The notes under the pieces: model-generated
What the model was told of the DNA's origin: nothing
Seen by the model: only the letters and a program-made list of their open reading frames with translations
Database searches by the model: none
Program-made: the position numbers and the translations under genes
Shown here: positions 1 through 5,056 of the stretch, piece after piece
Layout of the letters: each line of letters starts with the position of its first letter
How positions within the stretch are numbered: position 1 is the stretch's first letter
Assembly (NCBI GenBank): GCA_003173995.1
Contig: PRDT01000008.1
Coordinates: forward strand, 1-8,376
Source of the DNA: Candidatus Levyibacteriota bacterium
GTDB taxonomy: Bacteria > Patescibacteriota > Microgenomatia > Levybacterales > UBA12049
Direction: 5' to 3'
Length of the DNA stretch: 8,376 nt

Positions 1-285
1 AACTGCACTTTCGATCATCGCGTTTACAATAGGATCACGACCCAATCTGTCACGTTTTGCAATCAAAAGAACATCACCTTTTTCAAGTATTGATATCGCA
101 GATAAAAGCGCAGGTCTCTTTTCAAGTTTTAATGAACCACTAAAACCATCGTCAACAAACTCCAAATATGAATTTTGAATATTTTTTGAAATATAAGAAA
201 GACAAATTTGTCTTTGTGCCTCTAAACCTAGTCCTGAATTGACTTGTTGATCTGTGCTGACTCTAAGATATATCACGTACTTCAT
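1..285 (-). CDS. Serine recombinase, N-terminal part (cut by left window edge)
   Basis: The first 95 residues of a serine recombinase of the resolvase/invertase superfamily, which cuts and rejoins DNA through a covalent phosphoserine link. The N-terminal catalytic domain is clear: YLRVST at residues 6-11 carries the likely nucleophile Ser10 with Arg8, followed by GLGLEAQR, then DDGFSGS near residue 50. The segment LIAKRDRLGRD near residue 80 supplies the usual active-site arginines. The ATG at 285 lies inside the end of the upstream gene (23-bp overlap), so it is probably translated by coupling; its Shine-Dalgarno site is weak. The C-terminal DNA-binding part lies outside the window, so a resolvase, an invertase and a larger integrase cannot be told apart. 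Next to a partition system, plasmid multimer resolution is a reasonable inference. Confidence 0.9.
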   Translation of the reverse strand, partial: MKYVIYLRVSTDQQVNSGLGLEAQRQICLSYISKNIQNSYLEFVDDGFSGSLKLEKRPALLSAISILEKGDVLLIAKRDRLGRDPIVNAMIESAV

Positions 286-517
286 TTTCAATTTCTTCTT
301 TGTGTAGTTGTTCAGATATTTTCCACCAATCTTCAGCAAGTTCCAAATAATATTCTTTTGTAAGACCACATGCAAGCATTTGACTAGATATTAAATAATA
401 GCATGACCAAACTCCATCTTTTACTGGTATTTCTTTTCTTATCATTTCTTCTTTTATGGCATCTGAAATTTTTAAATATGGTTTTATTTGTTCAAATGAA
501 AGTGCATCTTTATTCAT
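263..517 (-). CDS. Hypothetical 84-aa protein
   Basis: I do not recognise this family. The product is 84 residues, acidic at the C-terminus, with no signal peptide, membrane segment or Cys pair pattern. Tryptophans and tyrosines (VWSCYYL near residue 37, YYLELAEDWW near 56) suggest a compact helical protein. The start is well supported: AGGA lies five bases before the ATG at 517, in the seven-base gap after the upstream stop. The 3' end overlaps the recombinase start by 23 bp, so the two are probably co-translated. It belongs to the string of small leftward genes; function unknown. Confidence 0.7.
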   Translation of the reverse strand: MNKDALSFEQIKPYLKISDAIKEEMIRKEIPVKDGVWSCYYLISSQMLACGLTKEYYLELAEDWWKISEQLHKEEIENEVRDIS

Positions 518-524
518 TTTTTTC

Positions 525-707
525 CTAAGGTATCAACGGGTTCGGGTCGTATTCTTCAAATTTTGCATCGTCTTCCGTATTTATTGTGCACCAAAGACAT
601 TTTTCAGCATGTTTTCCAATTTCTTTCAATGCTGGATTTCTACAAACAGAACATTCAAAGAACTTTTGTCCTTCAGGTGCGTGAATGAAAAAAGTCATAT
701 CATTCAT
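525..707 (-). CDS. Small four-cysteine (zinc-finger-like) protein, 60 aa
   Basis: A 60-residue protein with two CxxC knuckles, C19/C22 (ECSVC) and C37/C40 (KCLWC), separated by 14 residues, which is the pattern of a single zinc-ribbon or treble-clef-like site. The acidic tail ends in NPLIP. It overlaps the end of the DUF551 gene by 8 bp, so translation is probably coupled; no good Shine-Dalgarno site is visible, and the fourth codon (ATG at 698) is an alternative start. Zinc binding is inferred from cysteine spacing only, and I cannot name a family. It is one of several tiny Cys-rich products in the left half of the window. Confidence 0.65.
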   Translation of the reverse strand: MNDMTFFIHAPEGQKFFECSVCRNPALKEIGKHAEKCLWCTINTEDDAKFEEYDPNPLIP

Positions 708-1002
708 TCGGAGGCTCTGGAAGCGGCCTCCAGTGAGTTATTTCTTTAGCATCCATCCCCCAAGTCAAATCTCCACAAGCTACTGCGTTACTTTGATCTT
801 CTATGCTCATCATTTCCCAAACTCCCTTATAATTTCTTGCAATAGATATGGGACATGGTTCAGTTCCTTGTTTTTTTACATAAACCAAAACATATTTATA
901 AGCATCGGGAATAAAATCTTTAACACTGATCCACTTGGGAATTTCGCATTTAACACATATAGGCTCGTAATGCCCGTCGCAATTTTTATTTAAACACTGC
1001 AT
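700..1002 (-). CDS. DUF551 domain protein with N-terminal Cys cluster
   Basis: About 100 residues. The segment from residue 24 to 98 has the hallmarks of the DUF551 family, common in phages and prophages: WISVKDFIPDAYKYVLVYV at the start and ITHWRPLPEPP at the end. No biochemical role is established for the family to my knowledge. Ahead of the domain is a cysteine cluster (C3, C8, C16, C19) that could bind zinc. I chose the ATG at 1002 because AAAGGAA precedes it at good spacing. The open frame reaches back to a TTG at 1059, but that would put the N-terminus inside the tRNA-like element. The 3' end overlaps the next gene by 8 bp. Confidence 0.8.
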   Translation of the reverse strand: MQCLNKNCDGHYEPICVKCEIPKWISVKDFIPDAYKYVLVYVKKQGTEPCPISIARNYKGVWEMMSIEDQSNAVACGDLTWGMDAKEITHWRPLPEPPNE

Positions 1003-1033
1003 AAATTCCTTTAATTCTGGTATGGTAAAAAGG

Positions 1034-1137
1034 TGAGATAGTGGGACTCGAACCCACAAGGGAGGACACGACTAGTTATAGCCCTTTTTCCCAGAGCGCA
1101 GTTAAGTGGCTTGATAATACCCATTATCATCTATCTC
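1034..1137 (-). tRNA. tRNA-like element, isotype uncertain, possibly degenerate
   Basis: On the minus strand, GAGATAG at the 5' end pairs with CTATCTC at the 3' end. The T arm is textbook: GTGGG, loop TTCGAGT, CCCAC. The D arm pairs GATAAT with ATTATC around GGGT, keeping A14 and the GG pair. The discriminator would be A, followed by CCT, so CCA is not encoded. The last C of the T stem is shared with the acceptor pairing, so the stem lengths are 7+5 or 8+4. The middle is abnormal: 104 nt in total. By position the anticodon loop would be CTTAACT (anticodon UAA, leucine-type) but with two mismatches in its stem and C at position 37. About 37 nt of variable region follow, in which AAGGG can pair with CCCTT. 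It lies between co-directional genes. It could be a functional unusual class II tRNA, a decayed tRNA or a tRNA mimic. Confidence 0.55.
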
Positions 1138-1181
1138 ATATTTTTTGTTTCGGTACCGGGCGGTGGCGTTCCAAATACATA
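1138..1181. other. Short GC-rich island between alpha-CTD gene and tRNA-like element
   Basis: About 20 bases around 1151-1170 are strikingly GC-rich against the AT-rich background and contain the palindrome CGGTACCG. On the minus strand the stretch continues the upstream reading frame past its TAA for 16 codons (including GTPPPGTET) to a TAG at the tRNA-like element. It may be a remnant of other DNA, for example a tRNA 3' end, or a processing or structural element. I cannot assign a function. Confidence 0.3.
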
Positions 1182-1820
1182 TTAATCTCCGATGAACCCA
1201 TCAAAAATTTTATATTTTAATGTTCCTTTTTGAATGAATAGCCACCCTTTATCAAAATCTTTAATCAAATTCTCTAAATATTCCTTTATATTTTGATAAA
1301 ATTGTTCATCTCCCCAAGCGTCGCCTCCCCAAATTTCTTGTCTTCCAACACCGTTTTTCACTTTATAAAAGAAAATAATTACATCCGGTGAAAAATCTAA
1401 ACAAATAGTAGTTGATGAATTGAAACATCCTATCAATCCAGCTTTTTCAAATCTTTTTATGCGTTTACTTTTTTTTGTACACTTACAATCTAAAGCATGC
1501 TCTCCGCACTTATCGCAATCACTCATAATTTCCTTTATCTCGTCTTTCAAAGATAATCCATAAAAAGCTAGCTTTTCTCTTACCTCATTTAAAGATTTTT
1601 TACCCATTCCTTGCCAATCAAGTAATGTTCTAGTTGTTAGTTGAGTTAGATCATTCAAATATTTTATTCTATGAGATCTTAAAAAATTTTCCGTCCTAAC
1701 ACTAAATTGAACATCATTAATATCAATTAATGATTTCTCTAAATCAATTGATTCTTTATTTTCAGCATTGCATTCACACTCTAAGCAATGCTCGTCGCAA
1801 TTATCGCATTCACCTGACAT
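1182..1820 (-). CDS. RNA polymerase alpha-CTD-like protein with duplicated Cys-His motif
   Basis: 212 residues from the ATG at 1820, chosen because AAGGA lies seven bases upstream and the ATG comes one base after the preceding stop. Residues 34-91 match the C-terminal domain of the RNA polymerase alpha subunit: SVRTENFLRSHRI, LNDLTQL, then the helix-hairpin-helix GMGKKSLNEVREKL ending in YGLSL. That domain normally binds UP-element DNA and activators; here it is free of the rest of alpha. A motif C-x2-C-x-E-H-x-L-x-C-x-C occurs at residues 5-17 and again at 102-114, probably a zinc site. The last hundred residues, with WGGDAWGDEQFYQ, are unrecognised. An in-frame ATG at 1526 (Met99), just before the second motif, has its own AAAGGA. 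A role in redirecting transcription is inference. Confidence 0.8.
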   Translation of the reverse strand: MSGECDNCDEHCLECECNAENKESIDLEKSLIDINDVQFSVRTENFLRSHRIKYLNDLTQLTTRTLLDWQGMGKKSLNEVREKLAFYGLSLKDEIKEIMSDCDKCGEHALDCKCTKKSKRIKRFEKAGLIGCFNSSTTICLDFSPDVIIFFYKVKNGVGRQEIWGGDAWGDEQFYQNIKEYLENLIKDFDKGWLFIQKGTLKYKIFDGFIGD

Positions 1821-1821
1821 T

Positions 1822-2022
1822 TTATTTTCCTTTGTAATCGGTCTCGTAAAATCCTGACCCTTTAAAATGAACACCAGCAGGTTTTGAAGGAATTATTGAA
1901 AACTTTGATGTATATCCTTTTGCGCAACAATCTTTGCATGCAATCAACATGCGTTCATTAATCTTGTGCGAATGCTCTTCAATCTTTCCGCATCTGTCGC
2001 ACTTGTAATCGTATGTGGGCAT
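1822..2022 (-). CDS. FmdB-like zinc ribbon protein
   Basis: 66 residues of the FmdB/CxxC_CxxC_SSSS type. The start MPTYDYKCDRCGK is diagnostic, with C8/C11, then C29 and C32/C33 forming the second knuckle. The C-terminal GVHFKGSGFYETDYK is the family signature tail. These proteins are small putative regulators found in bacteria and also in phages; a direct role has not been established for most. The ATG at 2022 overlaps the stop of the upstream gene as TAATG, so translation is likely coupled, and its stop is separated by one base from the start of the alpha-CTD-like gene. The tight triplet (TRASH-like, FmdB-like, alpha-CTD-like) suggests a shared regulatory job, which is inference. Confidence 0.9.
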   Translation of the reverse strand: MPTYDYKCDRCGKIEEHSHKINERMLIACKDCCAKGYTSKFSIIPSKPAGVHFKGSGFYETDYKGK

Positions 2023-2351
2023 TATTTATTTGTTTTTGTGTTTGGATTTGGCATGGGAACCTTAGGAGTAACAATGCTTGGTTTAGCTTTAACGGAAGGA
2101 AGGGTCATGTTCTGTATGTTAGGTGGTTCCATTGGCTGCGAGGCAATATATTTCTGAAAACAAGAAAAAGAACATATAGGTGATTTCTTTTTCTGGGGAT
2201 TAATATCACCAATATCGGCAAAAGAGCCCCCAAATATCCTCTTAAAACATAAAGTGCATCTTTCATATTTTGTAGGATCGTCAAACTCCTCTTTTTCATG
2301 AAGATTCATTGTAGGAGCAGTTTGAGGTCTTGAATTTACTGGATTAGCCAT
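2022..2351 (-). CDS. TRASH-like zinc-binding protein with proline-rich tail
   Basis: 109 residues. The core is C32-x2-C35-x24-C60-x3-C64 followed by F (RCTLCFKRIF and ICSFSCFQKYI). This spacing is like the TRASH/MYM/YHS class of treble-clef zinc domains, used for metal sensing or protein binding. The gene two places upstream in the transcript (2574-2798) shares the pattern, so the two look like diverged paralogues. After residue 74 the chain is proline-rich and low-complexity (MPNPNTKTNK at the end) and is probably disordered. The start at 2351 follows the previous stop by two bases, with only a weak AAAG ahead of it, so coupling is likely. Zinc binding is inferred from spacing. Confidence 0.75.
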   Translation of the reverse strand: MANPVNSRPQTAPTMNLHEKEEFDDPTKYERCTLCFKRIFGGSFADIGDINPQKKKSPICSFSCFQKYIASQPMEPPNIQNMTLPSVKAKPSIVTPKVPMPNPNTKTNK

Positions 2352-2353
2352 AA

Positions 2354-2563
2354 TTATGCTTTCTTTTCGCTTTTAATTAAATCAATGAACATCTCATAAA
2401 GTCTATCTGTTCTTTGAACTTGTGCTTGATGCTGGGAACAAAACTCCTGTCTTATCTCTAATATTTCAGATTTCATGTTAGCATTAATGGTGTAAAAGCC
2501 ACCAAGCACAGTAACTAAAACAACAACCCATTCGACGTGTATAAACCAACCTTTATTTTCCAT
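2354..2563 (-). CDS. Small single-pass membrane protein with cytoplasmic-type coiled coil
   Basis: 69 residues. Residues 8-25 (HVEWVVVLVTVLGGFYTI) form one hydrophobic segment. They are followed by a charged helical stretch, roughly 29-67, with heptad-like spacing (MKSEILEIRQEF, DRLYEMFIDLI). This layout resembles small phage membrane proteins of the holin/XhlA-like type, but no signature assigns it and no lysin or spanin lies beside it. AAAGGA sits six bases before the ATG at 2563, overlapping the upstream stop region, which supports the start. It sits between two TRASH-like zinc proteins. Membrane location is well supported; lysis function is a guess. Confidence 0.7.
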   Translation of the reverse strand: MENKGWFIHVEWVVVLVTVLGGFYTINANMKSEILEIRQEFCSQHQAQVQRTDRLYEMFIDLIKSEKKA

Positions 2564-2573
2564 AATATTTCCT

Positions 2574-2798
2574 TTATTTTATCACTTTCACATTATCACT
2601 AAATGTGACCTTTTTTTGTATTTTATCATTTTCATGCTTTTCTAGTTCATCTGCTCTCATGTGTGTTTGAAAGACAATAAAGCATTTTCTGGAACAAGCG
2701 TATATTTCTTGAATTTTTTCATTAGAAAACTTTGCATAATACTCTTTAAAGACAGAAGAACATAAAGAACATCTTTTTTCAGAAAAGGGTTGAACCAT
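2574..2798 (-). CDS. TRASH-like zinc-binding protein, 74 aa
   Basis: 74 residues with C10-x2-C13-x21-C35-x3-C39 followed by F (RCSLCSSVFK and YACSRKCFIVF). This is the same arrangement as in the 109-aa protein encoded at 2022-2351, so the two are probable paralogues. The spacing fits TRASH/MYM-type treble-clef zinc domains. The C-terminal part is charged (HENDKIQKK) and ends VTFSDNVKVIK. The Shine-Dalgarno site before the ATG at 2798 is poor. This is the first gene after the hairpin-containing gap, so it could begin a new transcript or be read through from upstream. The ligand and partner are unknown. Confidence 0.7.
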   Translation of the reverse strand: MVQPFSEKRCSLCSSVFKEYYAKFSNEKIQEIYACSRKCFIVFQTHMRADELEKHENDKIQKKVTFSDNVKVIK

Positions 2799-2894
2799 AT
2801 TTTTGAATCTTGTTAAATATTTTCCAACCAGATTGCTATATCTGGACTGAATATTTTTTCATTATCCCCCTAGAATAGGTTTAGGGGGATCTCT
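2799..2894. terminator. Intergenic region with two hairpins (candidate terminator)
   Basis: This is the only sizeable gap between leftward genes below 3100. It contains two perfect inverted repeats: CCAGAT/ATCTGG at 2828-2845 (6-nt loop) and ATCCCCCTA/TAGGGGGAT at 2864-2890 (9-nt loop). The second begins right after the stop of the 2895-3104 gene, as a leftward terminator would. However, no clean T-run follows it on the minus strand; the T-run at 2854-2859 serves the plus strand. Partial termination, an attenuator or an RNA-processing site are all possible. Confidence 0.55.
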
Positions 2895-3104
2895 TTATTC
2901 ATTTCTGTTCTTCATATATTCGTTAATAGAGGAATCTTTCCATTGCACAAACTTCTTTAGTGTCATAACGTCGGTTGATTTATCGCGTTTATGCATATTC
3001 CCAATAGCTTTATCAAAAGAAACACGTGAAATGTGCTTCTTCTCAACGATTTTAATTGGAGAAGGTAAGCAACATCCACATAATCTTTGAATCAAATTAC
3101 ACAT
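2895..3104 (-). CDS. Hypothetical 69-aa protein with Cys-rich N-terminus
   Basis: I do not recognise a family. The product is 69 residues, basic, and begins MCNLIQRLCGCCLPSP, with four cysteines in the first 12 residues. A charged segment (KIVEKKHISRVSF, NMHKRDKSTD) and a helical end (VQWKDSSINEYMKN) follow. The start at 3104 lies six bases after the stop of the RHH gene, with a weak GAAG upstream, suggesting translational coupling to the partition genes. There is no full hydrophobic segment. The cysteine cluster could bind metal or be lipid-modified, but nothing here proves either. Confidence 0.6.
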   Translation of the reverse strand: MCNLIQRLCGCCLPSPIKIVEKKHISRVSFDKAIGNMHKRDKSTDVMTLKKFVQWKDSSINEYMKNRNE

Positions 3105-3110
3105 ATGTCT

Positions 3111-3359
3111 TCATATATTATCTTCTTTCAATATTTTATCATTTATTGCATCTAGAATCCATGACGTTCTTGTGCAACCTAATTTTTTCTTTTTGATAAC
3201 ACATCTATCAACTTCGTTCAGCATTTCAGATGAAATCTTAAGATTTATGTGTTTGCATCCATCTTCTATTTTGTCATCATATGCTTTATATCCTTTCTCT
3301 ATTATAGTGTCGACATCAATTTTCTTTTTTTGTCGTCCTAATAATTCACCAACTGCCAT
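3111..3359 (-). CDS. Ribbon-helix-helix protein, likely ParB/ParG-type partition partner
   Basis: 82 residues from the ATG at 3359, chosen because GGAG lies five bases upstream; a GTG at 3365 is possible but would overlap that site. The N-terminal ~35 residues are basic and probably flexible (GRQKKKIDVDT). The C-terminal half fits an RHH fold: strand HINLKI (38-42), helix from SSEMLNEVDRCV, and second helix TRTSWILDAINDKI (63-76). Its position directly after a small parA parallels parF-parG of plasmid TP228, where the RHH protein binds the centromere, represses the operon and stimulates ParA. The 52-bp gap to parA and the parA 3' end hold one copy of a duplicated site (see 3368-3433). Role by analogy and context. 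Confidence 0.8.
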   Translation of the reverse strand: MAVGELLGRQKKKIDVDTIIEKGYKAYDDKIEDGCKHINLKISSEMLNEVDRCVIKKKKLGCTRTSWILDAINDKILKEDNI

Positions 3360-3367
3360 ATACACTC

Positions 3368-3433
3368 CATGTATGTAATGTGTTTTTAAAGTATATCCGA
3401 AATATACACGTTATGTACGTTTCTTGTATATAA
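3368..3433. promoter_or_regulatory. Candidate partition site/operator, copy A (ahead of RHH gene)
   Basis: Aligns without gaps to 4053-4118. The core at 3399-3433 reads GAAATATACA, 11 variable bases, TTTCTTGTATATAA. It carries inverted half-sites TATACA/TGTATA, and a further pair GTATAT/ATATAC at 3391-3407 with a 5-bp spacer. It overlaps the last codons of parA and lies upstream of the RHH gene. It is probably bound by the RHH protein as operator, as centromere, or both. Confidence 0.6.
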
Positions 3434-4055
3434 AATCATGCAATGCCATAATCTCTTTTGTCGCTTTAATATCCTTGGGTTTTATTTCAATTACTCCTAA
3501 ACCCTGAGTGTATGCATTTGGAAAAGATTTCCTAGATCCTATTGAAAGATTTGTTCCACCCAATCTTGGGTATTTCTTTATGATTTTAATAGAGTCTTCG
3601 TTATCTGCCCCTTTGAAATCAGCCTGGGTTAAAAAGGATAAAATCCTTAACTTTGGATTGATAGGATTCATCAATTGGATCAATTTTTCTAAATGCTTAA
3701 GTGTTCCTAAATCTGGTGAACGAGGGCGGAATGGAACAATTAAAACATCAGAAACCGCTATTGCTGCTCGTAAAGAATCACTTTCTCTTCCTGCGGTATC
3801 AATGATTATGTCATCATATTTTTGTTTGTTCTTTTTTACGTACTCTTTTAATGCGATTCCCTCTTGATATGTAGTAATCCAAAGGCATTTGTTTCCCAAA
3901 TCATCTCTTTGTTCAGACCAATCCTTTGCTGTCTGTTGAGAATCACCATCAATTAGCAAAACTTTCTTTCCTAATGATGATCTAATTACTGTTAAGTTAG
4001 TGGCGATAATGCTTTTTCCTGTACCACCCTTAATGCCGCCTACAACAACTATCAT
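3411..4055 (-). CDS. parA: ParA-family partition ATPase (small, type Ib-like)
   Basis: 214 residues, a typical size for type Ib ParA proteins (ParF is about 206), which lack the N-terminal HTH of P1/F-type ParA. The deviant Walker A motif KGGTGKS spans residues 9-15, with the signature lysine Lys9 and P-loop Lys14. The A' region LLIDGDSQQT is at 33-42 (Asp36, Asp38), and the Walker B-like IIIDTAG at 83-89 carries Asp86. The protein dimerises on ATP, binds nucleoid DNA and moves cargo bound by a centromere protein. AGGAG lies six bases before the ATG at 4055. Upstream is one copy of a duplicated inverted-repeat site; downstream is the RHH gene. This indicates low-copy extrachromosomal maintenance. 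Serine replacing the usual proline in DGDSQ is a minor variation. Confidence 0.93.
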   Translation of the reverse strand: MIVVVGGIKGGTGKSIIATNLTVIRSSLGKKVLLIDGDSQQTAKDWSEQRDDLGNKCLWITTYQEGIALKEYVKKNKQKYDDIIIDTAGRESDSLRAAIAVSDVLIVPFRPRSPDLGTLKHLEKLIQLMNPINPKLRILSFLTQADFKGADNEDSIKIIKKYPRLGGTNLSIGSRKSFPNAYTQGLGVIEIKPKDIKATKEIMALHDFIYKKRT

Positions 4056-4118
4056 GTATATCTCCTATATGTGTTAAATATATGAAATATACATATCGTG
4101 CACATTTCCTGTATATAA
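4053..4118. promoter_or_regulatory. Candidate partition site/operator, copy B (ahead of parA)
   Basis: Core at 4084-4118: GAAATATACA, 11 variable bases, TTTCCTGTATATAA. It matches copy A at 28 of 35 core positions, with half-sites TATACA and TGTATA in inverted orientation. It fills the gap between the GroES-like gene and parA, where type Ib systems commonly carry their centromere and promoter. The parA start codon and ribosome site lie within its left part. Confidence 0.6.
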
Positions 4119-4126
4119 GATATGTT

Positions 4127-4372
4127 TTATTTCAATAACTTTGCAAGGATTTGATTCTTATTTGATATGAAGTATTTCTCATTACTTATTTCAATTTCTT
4201 GAGGATAGTTAGCAACAACTTTGTCCCCAACTTTTAAAGACTTTTCATTCTCTAGTACTGAAGTGACTTCGTAATAAGTTTGTGTGTTTTCATTAGGTAG
4301 CAATATTGATCCTTTCTTTTGCTCTTCTTTAATTTTTTTAAGAACAACAAATTCTCCGAAAGCTTGTAGCAT
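4127..4372 (-). CDS. GroES-like co-chaperonin
   Basis: 81 residues, against about 95-97 for bacterial GroES. The Cpn10 pattern is visible end to end: FVVLKKIKEE near the start, GSILLP at about 21-26 in place of the mobile-loop GGIVL, YYEVTSVL, then LKVGDKVVANYP and the closing NQILAKLL. The hydrophobic tripeptide ILL is kept, so binding to a host GroEL is plausible. The residues between EVTSVL and LKVGD are shortened, which removes most of the roof hairpin, as in phage T4 Gp31. AGGAT sits six bases before the ATG at 4372. There is no GroEL gene in the window, so it would act with the host's chaperonin, perhaps on capsid or other viral proteins. Confidence 0.82.
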   Translation of the reverse strand: MLQAFGEFVVLKKIKEEQKKGSILLPNENTQTYYEVTSVLENEKSLKVGDKVVANYPQEIEISNEKYFISNKNQILAKLLK

Positions 4373-4402
4373 ATTTTATCCTATGTTTATTAGATTTTTC
4401 TC

Positions 4403-5056
4403 TTAAGCAACGTGCTTCCAAGCAACTCTATTTACAATATTTAAAACGTTTTGTTTGCATATTCCATATTTTTTTGCCAAATTAGGACCACTTGATGTTG
4501 GGTATTCTTTTCTAATCCTAATAACATCCTCTTCTGTAATTTTAGCAAAAAATTTCTTAGATCCTCTACATGGATTTCCTCTATTTTTTTTCCACATATC
4601 CTGCATGTTATCTTTTTGAGTTCCTAAAAAAAGATGATCTGGATTTACACAAAGACCATTATCACAAGTGTGACAGACATATAAACCTTTTGGAATAATG
4701 CCTTTATGTAGTTCATAAGAAACTCGAGAACTCCTTTGAGGTTTTCCTTTGTAAGACATATATCCAGATTCATAATTTTTATATTTTACTTTATATCCTT
4801 TCCATAACCAACATGAATTTGTTTTTTCTGTAAATTTTAAAAATCTTTGCTCAACTGGTTCATATGAAGTCCTTTTTTTTCTCCAACACCCACAACTTTT
4901 TTTATGGCCTTTTGTTAATTCAGCACCACAAATTTTTATTTTATTTCCGCACTCACAAAGGCATATCCATTTATAATGTCCGTTATAAACTTCTTCTTTA
5001 TCTATAACAGTTAATTTATAAAATTTTTTTCCTAGGTGATTATGTTTTTCTTTCAT
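4403..5056 (-). CDS. HNH endonuclease with N-terminal zinc ribbon and C-terminal HTH
   Basis: 217 residues from the ATG at 5056, which follows GGAGG by ten bases and overlaps yqaJ by 17 bp; the open frame extends upstream to 5104 but without a better start. Three parts are visible. Residues 8-57 form a Cys-rich module common in phage proteins (LGKKFYKLTVI, WICLCECGN, HKKSCGC). Residues 128-153 hold the HNH_3 nuclease core CHTCDNGLCVNPDHLFLGT followed by DNMQD, with His129, Asn138, His141 and Asn150 as expected. Residues 170-213 look like a helix-turn-helix (ITEEDVIRI, GPNLAKKYGICKQNVLNIV). This is the layout of free-standing homing endonucleases. It sits inside the recombination operon, probably as a selfish insertion. 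Confidence 0.88.
   Translation of the reverse strand: MKEKHNHLGKKFYKLTVIDKEEVYNGHYKWICLCECGNKIKICGAELTKGHKKSCGCWRKKRTSYEPVEQRFLKFTEKTNSCWLWKGYKVKYKNYESGYMSYKGKPQRSSRVSYELHKGIIPKGLYVCHTCDNGLCVNPDHLFLGTQKDNMQDMWKKNRGNPCRGSKKFFAKITEEDVIRIRKEYPTSSGPNLAKKYGICKQNVLNIVNRVAWKHVA

Noticed and set aside
456..993. Open frames on the plus strand at 456-749 and 685-993
   Set aside because: Both lie opposite well-supported minus-strand genes with ribosome sites and domain signatures; their translations are hydrophobic and Phe/Ser/Ile-rich, as expected for antisense of AT-rich genes.
1003..1059. TTG start at 1059 for the DUF551 gene
   Set aside because: It would encode part of the tRNA-like T arm, while the ATG at 1002 has a good Shine-Dalgarno site.
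1034..1137. Selenocysteine tRNA or tmRNA
   Set aside because: The six-pair D stem with four-base loop recalls selC, but no UCA anticodon is present and the anticodon arm does not fit; there is no tmRNA-type tag reading frame.
2105..2299. Second minus-strand frame within 2022-2351
   Set aside because: It lacks the conserved cysteine pattern and is a shifted reading of the TRASH-like gene; no sign that it is a frameshifted real gene.
3508..3867. Plus-strand open frame inside parA
   Set aside because: It is antisense to the conserved ParA sequence and has no recognisable domain.
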